Source: Thermoleophilia bacterium (lineage in GTDB: Bacteria; Actinomycetota; Thermoleophilia; Gaiellales; Gaiellaceae). Taken from it: DNA of 64,000 nucleotides. The position numbers and the translations under genes were made by a program. Below the pieces are notes generated by a model. The model saw only the letters and a program-made list of their open reading frames with translations. It did not search any database and was not told the origin of the DNA. Location of the stretch: the NCBI GenBank assembly GCA_023382435.1, contig JAHDVS010000001.1, forward strand, positions 62,001-126,000, in the 5' to 3' direction. Positions 8,153 to 20,860 of this stretch are shown in pieces (positions within the stretch are counted from its first letter, which is position 1; each line of letters starts with the position of its first letter).

Positions 8153-8323
8153 ATGGCCAACCACCTCACGCCTGAGGAGCTCTCCAAGGAGTTCGGCATC
8201 GACCGGCAGGAGGTGATCCAGCTCTGCATCGAGGAGTCGATCCCGATCTACCACGGCAAGATCGACAAGACGCTGTTCCAGGCGCACCTCGCGGCGACCC
8301 GCGCCGGCGAGGCCGCGGCGTGA
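8153..8323 (+). CDS. Small protein, 56 aa, helical DNA-binding-like
   Basis: Unrecognised small protein. ATG 8153 has a strong Shine-Dalgarno AAGGAG 6 nt upstream. The sequence LTPEELSKEFGIDRQEVIQL followed by CIEESIPIYHGKIDKTLF looks like a compact helix-turn-helix or excisionase (MerR-like) fold: a helix that chooses a module, then a short beta wing (IPIYHGKID). It could bind DNA but is too short for an effector domain. It differs from its neighbours in having a long, structured leader. It lies before the Ku gene, which is on the other strand. Confidence 0.6.
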   Translation: MANHLTPEELSKEFGIDRQEVIQLCIEESIPIYHGKIDKTLFQAHLAATRAGEAAA

Positions 8324-8333
8324 GCCGGGCAGC

Positions 8334-9155
8334 CTAGCGCGAGGTCCGCGACGAGCGGCGCGAGCGAGCGGGCTCTCCGGCCGGCTTCGCCACCGCGAGC
8401 GACTGGCGCAGCGCCTCCATCAGGTCGAGAACCGGGGCTTCTGGCTCGGGCTCGGGCCAGGCGATCTCCTGCCCGGCCGCCTTCGCCTCGAGCAGGGCCC
8501 GCAGCTGCGCCCGGTGCTCGTTGCGGTAGTCCGCCGGATCGAACGCCCCGGCGAGGCTCTGCACGAGCTGCCGGGCCATGTCGAGCTCCGCGTCGGTCAC
8601 CTCGACTCCTGCGACGGCCTCGCCGATCTCGGCGCGGGAGCGGATGTCCTCGGCGTAGAAGAGGGTCTCGAGCACGAGCGCGTCGTCGAGCGCCCGTACG
8701 AGGCAGAGGTGTTCCTTGCCCCAGAGCACGAACGTGCCGACGGCCGCCATCCCCGCCTCGCACAGGGCGCGGACGAGGAGGGCGTACGGGCGCCGCGCGA
8801 CCGGGTCGGCGGTTGGCGCGAGATAGTAGGCGCGGTCGAAGTAGAGCGGGTCGACGTCGTCGAGCGGGACGAAGCGCAGAAGCCGGACCGCCCGCGAGCG
8901 GGCGAGCTCGACCGCCTCGAGGTCGGACTCCTCGACCGGGACGAACGTGCCCTTCACGACCTCCCAGCCCTTGACGAGCTCGTCGGCCTCGACGTCGCGC
9001 TCGTGCAGGGGGCAGTAGCGCTTCTGCTTGATCGGGGTGCCACACTCGCGGTGGAGCGTGCGAAAGCTGACGTCCTGGCGTTGCTGGGCGACGGCGAGGC
9101 CGACCGGAATGGTCACGAGGCCGAAGCTGAGCGATCCGTTCCAGATTGTGCGCAT
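8334..9155 (-). CDS. ku: Ku protein, non-homologous end joining
   Basis: Bacterial Ku, 273 aa. It forms a ring-shaped homodimer that binds DNA ends and recruits ligase LigD. The start MRTIWNGSLSFGLVTIPVGL is the canonical Ku N-terminus; the core beta-barrel continues to about residue 230 (GTFVLWGKEHL, YAEDIRSRAEI). The Arg/Ser-rich tail (RSRRSSRTSR) resembles the basic C-terminal extension that contacts DNA or LigD in actinobacteria. No ligD is nearby; the LigA at 12.3-14.3 kb is the replicative NAD ligase, not the partner. Confidence 0.95.
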   Translation of the reverse strand: MRTIWNGSLSFGLVTIPVGLAVAQQRQDVSFRTLHRECGTPIKQKRYCPLHERDVEADELVKGWEVVKGTFVPVEESDLEAVELARSRAVRLLRFVPLDDVDPLYFDRAYYLAPTADPVARRPYALLVRALCEAGMAAVGTFVLWGKEHLCLVRALDDALVLETLFYAEDIRSRAEIGEAVAGVEVTDAELDMARQLVQSLAGAFDPADYRNEHRAQLRALLEAKAAGQEIAWPEPEPEAPVLDLMEALRQSLAVAKPAGEPARSRRSSRTSR

Positions 9156-9248
9156 GTCCCCGGGGGCCGGGTGCGACCGGCCCGTTCAGAGTACCGGCCG
9201 GGACAGGCTCCGCGGCGGGCGCCGCTTCCCTCCGTGCAGCAGCCGCGA

Positions 9249-9254
9249 TAGCGT
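9249..9254 (+). promoter_or_regulatory. -10 box, acyl-CoA synthetase gene (leaderless type)
   Basis: TAGCGT 6 nt before GTG 9261. Confidence 0.4.
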
Positions 9255-9260
9255 CTCGCC

Positions 9261-11012
9261 GTGGGAACGATCGCGGGGCTCTGGCGCGAGGCGGTGGCGG
9301 CGGAACATGCCGGGCCCGCCTACCTCGTGCAGACCGGGGAAGGCTGGCAGCCGGTCTCGTGGGCCGGCGCGGGGCGCGCGGTCGAGGAGGTGGCGGCCGG
9401 GCTGCTGGCGCTCGGCGTCGAGCCCGGCGACCGGGTGGCGCTGCTCTCGCGCACCCGGCTCGAGTGGCTGCTCTCGGATCTCGCGCTCGCCTCGATCGGC
9501 GCCGTCAGCGTGCCGATCTACCCGACCAGCTCGGCGGTCGAGTGCGCCTACGTGCTCGGGAACGCGGGCGCGACCGCCGTGGTCTGCGAGAACCCGGAGC
9601 AGTACGCGAAGATCGCCCCGCTGCGCGCCGAGCTCGAGGCGCTCGAGCGCGTCGTCGTGTTCGACGGGGCTCCCGGCAGCGCCGTCACGCTCGCCGAGCT
9701 GCGCGAGCGCGGACGCGCGGCGCTCGAGCGCGACGCGGATGCGGTGCTCGGAGCGTCGGCCCGGGTCGCGGACGGCGATCTGCTGACGATCATCTACACC
9801 TCGGGCACGACCGGCCCCCCGAAGGGCTGCGTGCTCACTCACCGCCACTACCGGACGATGACCGACGTGGTCACGGCCGTTCCCGGGCTCTTCGAGAGCG
9901 GCGACCGGGTACTCCTCTACCTGCCGCTCGCGCACAACTTCGCGCGGCTCGTCGGCTACCTCGGAGCCGGCGCGGGGTTCACGCTGGCGTTCTGCCCGGA
10001 GGTGAGCGACGTGCCGAAGGCGCTCCTCGACGTCCGCCCCACCATCCTCCCGACGGTGCCGCGCCTGCTCGAGAAGGCATACGCGACGATCCAGTCATCC
10101 GTCGGGGAGATGGCGGGTGCGAAGGGGCGACTCGCTCGCTGGGCGCTCGACACGGGCCGGCAGGCCAGCCGGGCCCGGCAGCGGGGCTCGCGGCTCCCGC
10201 CGGCGCTGGCAGCGAGGCTGGCGGTCGCCGACCGGCTCGTGCTGCGGAAGGTGCGCGCCCGCTTCGGCGGCGAGCTGCGGCTCGCGGTCTCCGGGGGAGC
10301 GCCGCTTGCCGCCGAGGTGGCCGAGCTCTTCCACGCGGTCGGGATCCCCGTGCTCGAGGGATACGGCCTGACCGAGTGCACGACCGCCTCGCACATGAAC
10401 GTCCCGGGGAGCTACCGGTTCGGCACGGTCGGGCTGCCGCTCGGCGGGATCGAGGCCCGGCTCGCGGGCGACGGCGAGGTGCTGCTCCGCGGCGAGACCG
10501 TGTTCGCCGGCTACTGGCAGGACGAGAAGGCGACCCGGGAGGCCGTGACCGCGGACGGCTGGCTCCTGACCGGCGACGTCGGCTCGCTCGACGAGGACGG
10601 GTTCCTGACGATCGTCGATCGCAAGAAGGACATCATCATCACCGCCGGCGGCAAGAACGTCTCGCCGCAGAACATCGAGAACGCGCTGAAGGCCGCCCCG
10701 CTCGTGTCGCAGGCGCTCGTGATCGGCGACCGGCGGCCGTACCTGGCAGCGCTGCTCACGATCGACCCGGACGAGGCCGCGCGGGTCGCCGCCACGGGCA
10801 CCGAGGCACGTGTCGTCGTCGAGCAGGCCGTCGCGGAGGTCAACCGCCACCTCGGCAGGGTCGAGCAGGTAAAGCGCTTCGCGATCCTCGACCGCGACTT
10901 CCTACGCGAGCTAGGGGAGCTGACGCCGACCTTGAAGCTGCGCCGGCGGGTTTGCGAGGAGCACTTCCGCGACGTGATCGAGACGCTCTACGCCGCCGAG
11001 GACACGGTCTAG
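9261..11012 (+). CDS. Long-chain fatty acid--CoA ligase (AMP-forming)
   Basis: ANL-superfamily acyl-CoA synthetase of 583 aa, which activates a fatty acid through an acyl-AMP. Motifs in order: the P-loop IIYTSGTTGPPKGC (near 175), YLPLAHNFAR, GYGLTECTTASHMN (A5), GWLLTGDVG (A7), and DRKKDIIITAGGKNVSPQNI (A8 hinge with the conserved Lys). The overall pattern matches FadD15-like long-chain ligases. GTG 9261 follows a -10 box by 6 nt. The PBP4-like gene starts 30 bp downstream on the same strand. Confidence 0.92.
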   Translation: MGTIAGLWREAVAAEHAGPAYLVQTGEGWQPVSWAGAGRAVEEVAAGLLALGVEPGDRVALLSRTRLEWLLSDLALASIGAVSVPIYPTSSAVECAYVLGNAGATAVVCENPEQYAKIAPLRAELEALERVVVFDGAPGSAVTLAELRERGRAALERDADAVLGASARVADGDLLTIIYTSGTTGPPKGCVLTHRHYRTMTDVVTAVPGLFESGDRVLLYLPLAHNFARLVGYLGAGAGFTLAFCPEVSDVPKALLDVRPTILPTVPRLLEKAYATIQSSVGEMAGAKGRLARWALDTGRQASRARQRGSRLPPALAARLAVADRLVLRKVRARFGGELRLAVSGGAPLAAEVAELFHAVGIPVLEGYGLTECTTASHMNVPGSYRFGTVGLPLGGIEARLAGDGEVLLRGETVFAGYWQDEKATREAVTADGWLLTGDVGSLDEDGFLTIVDRKKDIIITAGGKNVSPQNIENALKAAPLVSQALVIGDRRPYLAALLTIDPDEAARVAATGTEARVVVEQAVAEVNRHLGRVEQVKRFAILDRDFLRELGELTPTLKLRRRVCEEHFRDVIETLYAAEDTV

Positions 11013-11026
11013 GTCGGCGGCTCTGC

Positions 11027-11032
11027 TACCGT
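11027..11032 (+). promoter_or_regulatory. -10 box, PBP4-like gene
   Basis: TACCGT 9 nt before GTG 11042, in the short gap after the ligase gene. A GGAGG (11034-11038) also lies 9 nt before the alternative GTG 11048, so either a leaderless or an SD-led start is possible. Confidence 0.35.
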
Positions 11033-11041
11033 CGGAGGCCC

Positions 11042-14911
<3,870 letters not shown>

Positions 14912-14918
14912 GGGGTTG

Positions 14919-14924
14919 ATCCTA
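14919..14924 (-). promoter_or_regulatory. -10 box, HAD-ligA operon (leaderless type)
   Basis: TAGGAT on the minus strand, 7 nt before GTG 14911, just after the PIN toxin gene. Confidence 0.45.
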
Positions 14925-14943
14925 GCTACCAGGGTCGCGCGCG

Positions 14944-15351
14944 CTACGCCCGCAGCTCGACGAACCCGGCCGCCGCGAAGTCGCCGTCGAACGCGAGCAC
15001 CTCGCGAAGCCGCAGCCGGCGCATCAGAGCGAAACTCGTCGCGTCGACGAACGAGTAGACACGCTCGTCGTGGACGCCGAGCCAGGCCCACGCCTCGTCT
15101 TCGAGCTCGGGCGCGATTCGCTCCAGCTTCATGCTCGGAGCCGACCGCACACGGTTGAGCCAGTCGATTGCGTGCCCGTGGCCGTCCCGGCGGCGCAGAA
15201 GCGTCCAGGTCTCCCCGACGACGAGGTTCGAGGTAACGAGCCGCGCGCTCCTGAAGGCCCCCGCCAGGTCGAGCGCTCGCTCGTGGTTCGTGTCGCGCCG
15301 CTGCTGCAGTGCGACCCAGAACGATGTGTCGACGAAGACCGGGTCACTCAT
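14944..15351 (-). CDS. PIN domain ribonuclease toxin (VapC-like)
   Basis: Type II toxin candidate of 135 aa. PIN-domain acidic residues are visible: Asp8 in VFVDTSFW, Glu in VVGETWTLL, Asp in YSFVDATSFALM and Asp in AFDGDF. Such proteins cut tRNA or rRNA when not bound by antitoxin. ATG 15351 overlaps the upstream antitoxin by 8 nt, the usual coupling of this class. Confidence 0.88.
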   Translation of the reverse strand: MSDPVFVDTSFWVALQQRRDTNHERALDLAGAFRSARLVTSNLVVGETWTLLRRRDGHGHAIDWLNRVRSAPSMKLERIAPELEDEAWAWLGVHDERVYSFVDATSFALMRRLRLREVLAFDGDFAAAGFVELRA

Positions 15352-15586
15352 AGCCCCACTCGTAGATGACTTCGTCATGGCGAACCGAGTCCATCGGCTC
15401 GCCCTCCCCAAGCCCGGCGAGCGCGAGCGCGAGCAGACCGTTGTCGAACGGCTCGCTCTCGAGCCCGTCCCGGACGCAGGCGCGGACGAGGGCGCTCTTC
15501 GAGACGCCTCGCGCCGCCGCTTCCCGCTCGAGGCGGTCGTCGAGCTCGGGCTCGAGCAGGATCTGGATTCTACGCATGCGGGCCAT
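15344..15586 (-). CDS. Ribbon-helix-helix antitoxin (VapB/CopG-like)
   Basis: 80-aa antitoxin candidate. The N-terminal strand and two helices (RRIQILLEPELDDRLEREAA, then GVSKSALVRACVRDGL) match RHH_1. The acidic, aromatic tail (DEVIYEWGYE) probably wraps the toxin active site. ATG 15586 is used here; ATG 15577 is possible. An 11-bp inverted repeat lies directly upstream and is the likely autoregulatory operator. Confidence 0.85.
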   Translation of the reverse strand: MARMRRIQILLEPELDDRLEREAAARGVSKSALVRACVRDGLESEPFDNGLLALALAGLGEGEPMDSVRHDEVIYEWGYE

Positions 15587-15587
15587 A

Positions 15588-15617
15588 GTTACACATCCAA
15601 TGTAGAGGATGTGTAAC
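15588..15617 (-). promoter_or_regulatory. Operator and -10 of the toxin-antitoxin operon
   Basis: Perfect 11-bp inverted repeat GTTACACATCC (15588-15598) and GGATGTGTAAC (15607-15617) with an 8-nt spacer. The spacer contains TACATT on the minus strand (15599-15604), a good -10 box 12 nt before the antitoxin ATG. Antitoxin binding to the arms would cover the -10. No T-run follows, so it is not a typical terminator of truA. Confidence 0.7.
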
Positions 15618-15626
15618 GACTTCGGC

Positions 15627-16388
15627 TCAGTATTCGACGCGAATCAGGTAGAGGCCCCAGGGCGGGGCGGTCGTGCCCGCCTCGGCGCGCGGGCGCCCCT
15701 CGAGCAGGCGGGCGAGCTCGACCGGGTCGCGCTCGAGCATCGTGCCGACGAGCGTCCGCACCATGTGGCGCAGGAAGCCGTCGGCGCTGATCGTGAGCGC
15801 GAGCACGTCCCCCTCGCGCTCCCACGAGCACGCCGAGACCGTGCGGACGAATACGTCGTGCTGCGTGTCGGTCGGCGTGAACGCGCGGAAGTCGTGCTCG
15901 CCGGCGAGGAGGGCCGCCGCCTCCGCGAGCCGCTCCTCGTCGAGCGGGCGCGGCCAGAAGAGCGAGCGGCGCCGCTCGAACGGGCACGGTGTCTGCCGCC
16001 GCCAGATCCGGTAGCGGTACGTGCGCGAGCGGGCGGAGAAGCGGGCGTGGAAGCCCGGGGGAGCCGCCCCGGCACCGATGACGGACACGTCCTCGGGAAG
16101 CTGGCCGTTGAGCGCCCCGACCGCGCGCTCTAGCGGCGGTCCGCCCGCGACCTCGACACTCGCGACCTGCCCGAGCGCGTGCACGCCCGCGTCGGTCCGA
16201 CCCGCTACCGTCAGCCCGCCCCAACGCGGGAAGACGCCGTCCAGGGCCGAGCGAAGCGTCCCCTCGACGGTGCGCAACGCCGGCTGGGCTGCCCAGCCGG
16301 CGAAACCGGTGCCGTCGTACTCGAGCTCGAGCCGAAGCAGCGTCCGCTCGCCGTACACGTCCGGTGCCGGCTCCCCGTCCCGGCGCAC
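15627..16388 (-). CDS. truA: tRNA pseudouridine synthase A
   Basis: TruA, 253 aa, converts U38-U40 of tRNA anticodon arms to pseudouridine. Catalytic Asp66 is in [30 protein letters not shown] and [13 protein letters not shown] are the other family blocks. GTG 16388 is the longest start and lies 11 bp after rplQ; GTG 16358 is also possible. It is the last gene of the ribosomal superoperon, as in many actinobacteria. Confidence 0.95.
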   Translation of the reverse strand: MRRDGEPAPDVYGERTLLRLELEYDGTGFAGWAAQPALRTVEGTLRSALDGVFPRWGGLTVAGRTDAGVHALGQVASVEVAGGPPLERAVGALNGQLPEDVSVIGAGAAPPGFHARFSARSRTYRYRIWRRQTPCPFERRRSLFWPRPLDEERLAEAAALLAGEHDFRAFTPTDTQHDVFVRTVSACSWEREGDVLALTISADGFLRHMVRTLVGTMLERDPVELARLLEGRPRAEAGTTAPPWGLYLIRVEY

Positions 16389-16399
16389 TGGAAGCGACG

Positions 16400-16822
16400 C
16401 TAGGAGGCGGTGGCCTGAGCGACGCGCTCGGTCGTGGCGACCGCCACCGGAGCCTTCGCCTGCGGCTGGTAGTCGACGAGCTCGAGGTACGCCATCGGTG
16501 CGGCGTCGCCCTGGCGGGGGCCGATCTTGACGATCCGCGTGTAGCCGCCCGGTCGGTCCGCGAACCGCGGCGCGACCTCGGAGAAGAGGATGTGGGCGAT
16601 CGACTTCGAGCGCAGAAACGCCACCGCCTGGCGGTGGGCGTGGACGTCGCCGCGCTTGCCGAGCGTGATCATCTGCTCGACGATCGGGCGCACCTCCTTC
16701 GCCTTCGCCTCCGTCGTCCTGATCCGGCCATGCTCGATCAGGGAGGACGCCAGGTTCGCGTACAACGCCTTGCGGTGCGCCGAGTCGCGGCCGAGCTTCC
16801 TACCGGTCTTGTGGTGCCTCAT
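16400..16822 (-). CDS. rplQ: 50S ribosomal protein L17
   Basis: L17 of 140 aa. The start [20 protein letters not shown] is canonical, and [20 protein letters not shown] closes the core; a tail of about 25 residues follows. Binds 23S rRNA near the exit tunnel. The ATG overlaps the rpoA stop as ATGA (16819-16822). Confidence 0.97.
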   Translation of the reverse strand: MRHHKTGRKLGRDSAHRKALYANLASSLIEHGRIRTTEAKAKEVRPIVEQMITLGKRGDVHAHRQAVAFLRSKSIAHILFSEVAPRFADRPGGYTRIVKIGPRQGDAAPMAYLELVDYQPQAKAPVAVATTERVAQATAS

Positions 16823-17778
16823 TCGTCTCTCAGCGTGAGTCCGTGGGCGGCCAGGGTCTCCTTGACCTCCTCGATCGACTTCTTGCCGAAGTTCGGGATC
16901 GCGGCCAGCTCCGTCTCCGACTTCGACACGAGGTCGCCGATCGTCTCGATGCCGACGCGCTTCAGGCAGTTGTAGCTGCGCACCCCGAGCTCGAGCTCCT
17001 CGATCGGGAAGTTCTCCATCCCGCGCGCGTGCGGGATCTCCGTCTCGTCCTCCGTCGCCTCGCCGAGCCCCTCGATCGTCTCGACGCTCGTGAAGATCAT
17101 GAGCTGCATGATCAGGATCTCGGCGGCGTGCGCGAGCGCGTCGCGCGGGTCGACCGAGCCGTCGGTCGTGACGTCGATGATCAGCTTGTCGTAATCGGTG
17201 CGCTGGCCGACGCGCGCGGCCTCCACCTCGTAGGAGACGCGCCTGACCGGGGAGAAGATCGAGTCGACCGGAATCACGCCGATCGTGTGCTCCGGCCCGC
17301 GGTTCAGCTCCGCCGGAACGTACCCGCGGCCGCGGCCGATCGTGAGCGTCAGCTCGAGTCGCCCCTTGTCCGAGAGGTGCGCGATCTCGAGCTCCGGGTT
17401 GAGGACCTCGAGGTCGGCGGGCGCCTCGATGTCGGCCGCCGTCACCGGACCGGGGCCCCGCTTCTCGAGCCGCACCTCGATCTCGGGGGACTCACCGTGA
17501 AGCCGGCACGTCAGATTCTTGAGCGCCAGGATGATGTCGATCACGTCCTCGCGGACACCCGGCAGCGTCGTGAACTCGTGGGCGATCCCCTCGATCTTGA
17601 CCGAGGTGACGGCGGCGCCCTCCAGCGAGGACAGCAGCACGCGCCGCAGCGAGTTCCCGAACGTGTACCCGAAGCCCCGGTCGAGGGGCTCGATCACGAA
17701 CCGCCCGCGGCTCTCGTCCACCTCTTCGCGCGCGATCCGCGGCACCTGGAACTCCATGAGGCTCGTTCTCGTGGCCAA
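16819..17778 (-). CDS. rpoA: RNA polymerase subunit alpha
   Basis: Alpha subunit, about 319 aa, assembles beta and beta' and contacts activators and UP elements. N-terminal domain blocks: [20 protein letters not shown] and [12 protein letters not shown]-terminal domain: [16 protein letters not shown] and [13 protein letters not shown]. The start is taken as TTG 17778 because GGGAAGGGAA lies just upstream of it, whereas ATG 17757, seven codons later, has no Shine-Dalgarno sequence. Its last 4 nt overlap rplQ. Confidence 0.93.
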   Translation of the reverse strand: MATRTSLMEFQVPRIAREEVDESRGRFVIEPLDRGFGYTFGNSLRRVLLSSLEGAAVTSVKIEGIAHEFTTLPGVREDVIDIILALKNLTCRLHGESPEIEVRLEKRGPGPVTAADIEAPADLEVLNPELEIAHLSDKGRLELTLTIGRGRGYVPAELNRGPEHTIGVIPVDSIFSPVRRVSYEVEAARVGQRTDYDKLIIDVTTDGSVDPRDALAHAAEILIMQLMIFTSVETIEGLGEATEDETEIPHARGMENFPIEELELGVRSYNCLKRVGIETIGDLVSKSETELAAIPNFGKKSIEEVKETLAAHGLTLRDE

Positions 17779-17816
17779 TTCGTTCCCTTCCCTTAACCGG
17801 GCGAAATGTCTCCGCC

Positions 17817-17868
17817 CGGGCGGTCGTGCCGCCCGCCCTACCTCGGGCGGGTCATGACCCGCCCCTAC
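17817..17868. repeat. GTAGGGGC palindromes P2 between rpsD and rpoA
   Basis: Two adjacent inverted repeats. The first has arms CGGGCGG (17817-17823) and CCGCCCG (17829-17835). The second has GGGCGGGTC (17845-17853) and GACCCGCCC (17856-17864) with an AT loop. The following CTAC supplies the rpsD TAG stop (17865-17867). They separate two genes that are usually adjacent. Confidence 0.75.
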
Positions 17869-18485
17869 TTGGAATAGAGCTCGACGATCAGTTGCTCCTG
17901 GACGGGCGCGTCGATCTCGCCGCGCTCCGGCACCTTGAGGATCTTTCCGGACAGGTTGTCGTGGTCGGCCTGGAGCCATGCCGGCACGGATGCGGTCAGG
18001 TCGGTCGCGTCGCGCGCGACCTGCTCGACGGGGCTCGCGGTCTTCAGCTGCACGACGTCGCCCACACGCACCTGGAAGCTCGGGATATTGACGCGCCTGC
18101 CGTTCACGAGGAAGTGACCGTGGCGGATCGTCTGCCGCGCCTGCGCGCGCGAGGCGGCGAAGCCGAGCCGGTAGACGACGTTGTCGAGGCGCAGCTCGAG
18201 CATCCGCAAGAGCTCCTCGCCGGTGATGCCCGACCGCCGCGACGCCTTCGCGTAGTAGATCCTGAACTGCTTCTCGAGGATCCCGTAGAAGCGGCGCGCA
18301 CGCTGCTTCTCGCGCAGCTGGAGCAGGTATTCCGACTGCTTGATCCGGCCGCGGCCGTGCTCGCCCGGCGGGTAGCTGCGGCGCTCGATCGCGCACCGCT
18401 CCGTCAGGCAGCGCTCGCCCTTCAGGAAGAGCTTCATCCCCTCCCGGCGGCATTGCTTGCACTTGGGGCTGCGATCGCGGGCCAT
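17865..18485 (-). CDS. rpsD: 30S ribosomal protein S4
   Basis: S4 of 206 aa, primary 16S rRNA binder. It is the zinc form: C9, C12, C26 and C31. The S4 RNA-binding domain is near 95-160 ([28 protein letters not shown]). S4 is a translational regulator of the alpha operon in other bacteria; nothing here shows that directly. The ATG overlaps the rpsK stop by 1 nt (TAATG), and the stop codon lies in palindrome P2. Confidence 0.97.
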   Translation of the reverse strand: MARDRSPKCKQCRREGMKLFLKGERCLTERCAIERRSYPPGEHGRGRIKQSEYLLQLREKQRARRFYGILEKQFRIYYAKASRRSGITGEELLRMLELRLDNVVYRLGFAASRAQARQTIRHGHFLVNGRRVNIPSFQVRVGDVVQLKTASPVEQVARDATDLTASVPAWLQADHDNLSGKILKVPERGEIDAPVQEQLIVELYSK

Positions 18486-18889
18486 TAGACGCGCCTCCGC
18501 TTCTTCTGGCGCACGCCGTTGTGGGCCTGGGGCGTGACGTCCTTGACCCCGAGGATCTCGAGCCCGGCCGCCTGGAGCGACCGGATCGCGGTCTCGCGAC
18601 CGGAGCCCGGGCCCTTGACGAACACCTCGACTTTCTGGAGCCCGTTCTCCATGCCCTTGCGCGCGCAGGAGTCGGCCGTCACCTGGGCGGCGAACGGCGT
18701 CGACTTGCGGGAGCCCTTGAACCCGGCCGAGCCCGCGCTCTCCCAGCAGATCACGGCGCCGTCCTTGTCGGTGAGCGTGACGATCGTGTTGTTGAACGAC
18801 GTCTTGATGTGCGCCTGCCCGATCGCGATGTTCTTCTTGACGCGGCGGCGCGCCCGGGTCTTGCCGGCGGTTCGGCGAGGAGGGGCCAT
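18485..18889 (-). CDS. rpsK: 30S ribosomal protein S11
   Basis: S11 of 134 aa, platform protein. Blocks: [36 protein letters not shown] and the C-terminal [16 protein letters not shown]. It overlaps rpsM upstream and rpsD downstream by 1 nt each (TAATG). Confidence 0.97.
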   Translation of the reverse strand: MAPPRRTAGKTRARRRVKKNIAIGQAHIKTSFNNTIVTLTDKDGAVICWESAGSAGFKGSRKSTPFAAQVTADSCARKGMENGLQKVEVFVKGPGSGRETAIRSLQAAGLEILGVKDVTPQAHNGVRQKKRRRV

Positions 18890-19260
18890 TACTTCTTCTT
18901 CCCGCGGCCGACGGTCTTCTTGGGGCCCTTGCGCGTGCGCGCGTTCGTCTTCGTCCGCTGACCCTGGACGGGAAGCCCGCGCCTGTGGCGCACGCCGCGG
19001 TAGCAGCCGATCTCCATCAGCCGCTTGATCGCCTGCGAGCGGTCACGACGCAGATCGCCCTCGACCTCGAGGTTCGCGTCGATGTAGCCCCGGAGCTTCG
19101 TGATCTCCTCGTCCGTGAGATCGCGCACCTTCTCGTCGGGGGACAGGCCCAGCTCAGCGCAGACCGTCCGCGCGGTCGAGCCGCCGATCCCGAAGATGTA
19201 CGTGAGCGCGACCTCGAGCCGCTTCTCGCGCGGGAGGTTGACGCCGGCGATACGTGCCAT
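18889..19260 (-). CDS. rpsM: 30S ribosomal protein S13
   Basis: S13 of 123 aa, forms intersubunit bridges and contacts P-site t[23 protein letters not shown] and [20 protein letters not shown] are canonical, followed by a Lys-rich tail ending GRGKKK. It lies 7 bp after rpmJ and overlaps rpsK by 1 nt. Confidence 0.97.
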   Translation of the reverse strand: MARIAGVNLPREKRLEVALTYIFGIGGSTARTVCAELGLSPDEKVRDLTDEEITKLRGYIDANLEVEGDLRRDRSQAIKRLMEIGCYRGVRHRRGLPVQGQRTKTNARTRKGPKKTVGRGKKK

Positions 19261-19267
19261 CAGCGGC

Positions 19268-19381
19268 TCACCCCTGCCGCTGCTTGTGCCGCGGGTTGCT
19301 GCAGATGACCATGGTCGTGCCGTGCCGCTTGATGATGCGACAACGCTCGCACATGGGCTTCACGGATGCTCTCACCTTCAC
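19268..19381 (-). CDS. rpmJ: 50S ribosomal protein L36
   Basis: L36 of 37 aa, starting at GTG 19381 with AGAGGAGAG just upstream. It is the zinc form: C11, C14, C27 and the terminal His ([16 protein letters not shown]). It follows map directly, without infA between them. Confidence 0.95.
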   Translation of the reverse strand: MKVRASVKPMCERCRIIKRHGTTMVICSNPRHKQRQG

Positions 19382-19475
19382 TTGACTCTCCTCTTGCAGC
19401 GGGCCCTCACTGAAACCGCGCCCTGGCGAGCGCGGTTCCCGAGACACGGCTCGGCACGGCCGAAACCGCGGCTCG
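19382..19475 (-). other. map-rpmJ gap with hairpin; infA missing
   Basis: 94 bp where infA usually sits. It contains one stem, AACCGCGC/GCGCGGTT (19414-19421 with 19430-19437), and the rpmJ Shine-Dalgarno. It is too short for IF-1 (about 72 codons), and no frame resembles it. Confidence 0.6.
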
Positions 19476-20264
19476 TCATGGTAGCAAAGAACCGACCCGC
19501 GAGCCTGCCGCGAGCCGGGTAGAAGCCGTCAGGACACGCGGGTCGCCGTCGGTGACGGCGACCGTGTGCTCGAAATGGGCAGAGAGCGAGCCGTCGGCGG
19601 TCGAGATCGACCAGCCATCGTCGGCGAGCGCGACCGCCGCGCTTCCGGCGGTGATCATCGGCTCGATCGCGAGCGTGAGGCCCGGCGCGAGCTCCGGCCC
19701 CCGGCCGGGCTCCCCGAAGTTCGGGATCTGCGGCTCCTCGTGCATCGACCGGCCGACACCGTGCCCGACGAGCGAGCGCACGACCGAGAAGCCCGCCTCC
19801 TCGGTCACCCGCTGGACCGCCGCGGAGATGTCACCGACCCGGTTACCGGGCCGGGCATTCGCGATTCCGGCCTCGAGGGCAGCCTGGCACACGTCGAGCA
19901 GGCGCTGCGCCTCCGGCCCGATCTCGCCGACCGCGAACGTGTAGGCGCTGTCACCGACGAGTCCGCCGAGCGTGACCCCGACGTCGACCGAGAGCACCTC
20001 GCCCTCCTCGAGCCGGTATGGCCCCGGGATGCCGTGGACGACCATCGGGCCGGGCGAGGCGCAGATCGACGCCGGGAAGCCGCGGTAGCCCTTGAACGTC
20101 GGGACACCGCCGCGAGCGCGGATGTGCTCCTCCGCGATCCTGTCCAGCTCAGCGGTCGTAATCCCCGGCCGGATGTTCTCCCCCACCAGCTCGAGCGTCT
20201 CCGCTACCACCTGGCCGGCCCGTGCCATCGCCTCGACCTCCCGCGGCGACTTGCGGACGATCAT
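19476..20264 (-). CDS. map: Methionine aminopeptidase, type I
   Basis: MetAP of 262 aa, removes N-terminal Met from nascent proteins. The five metal ligands are visible: D94, D105, H168, E201 and E232. [20 protein letters not shown] and [18 protein letters not shown] are family blocks. It lacks the N-terminal SH3-binding extension of type Ic. The ATG overlaps the adk stop as ATGA (20261-20264). Confidence 0.96.
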   Translation of the reverse strand: MIVRKSPREVEAMARAGQVVAETLELVGENIRPGITTAELDRIAEEHIRARGGVPTFKGYRGFPASICASPGPMVVHGIPGPYRLEEGEVLSVDVGVTLGGLVGDSAYTFAVGEIGPEAQRLLDVCQAALEAGIANARPGNRVGDISAAVQRVTEEAGFSVVRSLVGHGVGRSMHEEPQIPNFGEPGRGPELAPGLTLAIEPMITAGSAAVALADDGWSISTADGSLSAHFEHTVAVTDGDPRVLTASTRLAAGSRVGSLLP

Positions 20265-20854
20265 GATCCGCCCTCGCGAGCGCGCACGCGCTCCAGCACG
20301 TCCTCGATCGCGGCGTGGACCTCGCCGATCTGGCCGCCGGCGTCGACGCCGACGAGGATGCTTCGCGCCAGGTAGTACGCGCTCAGCGGCTCCGTCTGCT
20401 CGCGGTAGACCTCCATCCGGCGGCGGATCGTCTCGGGGGTGTCGTCGGTACGCCCCTCCTGCTCCGCCCTGCCGAGCAGTCGGCGGACGGCCTCCTCCTC
20501 GGTGAGCTGGAGCTCGACGACGACCGCGAGACGCCGGTCGATCCCTGCCAGCATCTCGTCGAGCGCCTCGGCCTGCGCGATCGTGCGCGGGAAGCCGTCG
20601 AGGATGCAGCCGGAGGCCGTGTCGCGCTCGCCGAGCCGCTCGCGGATCAGCGCCACGATCAGGGCGTCGGGGACGAGCTCGCCGGCGGCGAGGATCGGCT
20701 CGACCCGCAGGCCGAGCTCCGTCCGGGCCGCGATCGCGGCCCGGAGCATGTCGCCCGTCGAGATCTGCGGGATGCCGTACTCACCGGCGATCCGCTTCGC
20801 CTGCGTGCCCTTGCCGGCCCCGGGCGGGCCCAGGAGTAGGAGGTCGAGCGGCAC
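20261..20854 (-). CDS. adk: Adenylate kinase
   Basis: Adk of 197 aa, interconverts ATP, ADP and AMP. P-loop GPPGAGKGT at 9-17, AMP-site ISTGDMLR, and DGFPRTIAQAEAL. The LID is short (GRAEQEGRTDDTPETIRRR) and lacks the four-Cys zinc site, like mycobacterial Adk. GTG 20854 lies 6 bp after secY. Confidence 0.96.
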   Translation of the reverse strand: MPLDLLLLGPPGAGKGTQAKRIAGEYGIPQISTGDMLRAAIAARTELGLRVEPILAAGELVPDALIVALIRERLGERDTASGCILDGFPRTIAQAEALDEMLAGIDRRLAVVVELQLTEEEAVRRLLGRAEQEGRTDDTPETIRRRMEVYREQTEPLSAYYLARSILVGVDAGGQIGEVHAAIEDVLERVRAREGGS

Positions 20855-20860
20855 GACCTG

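Noticed and set aside
9146-11041. Long plus-strand frame joined to the PBP4-like gene
   Set aside because: It is the alternative frame of the acyl-CoA ligase; the real start of the S13 peptidase is its signal peptide.
15588-15617. Intrinsic terminator of truA
   Set aside because: The perfect dyad lacks a T-run and contains a -10 box directly before the antitoxin; an operator explains it better.
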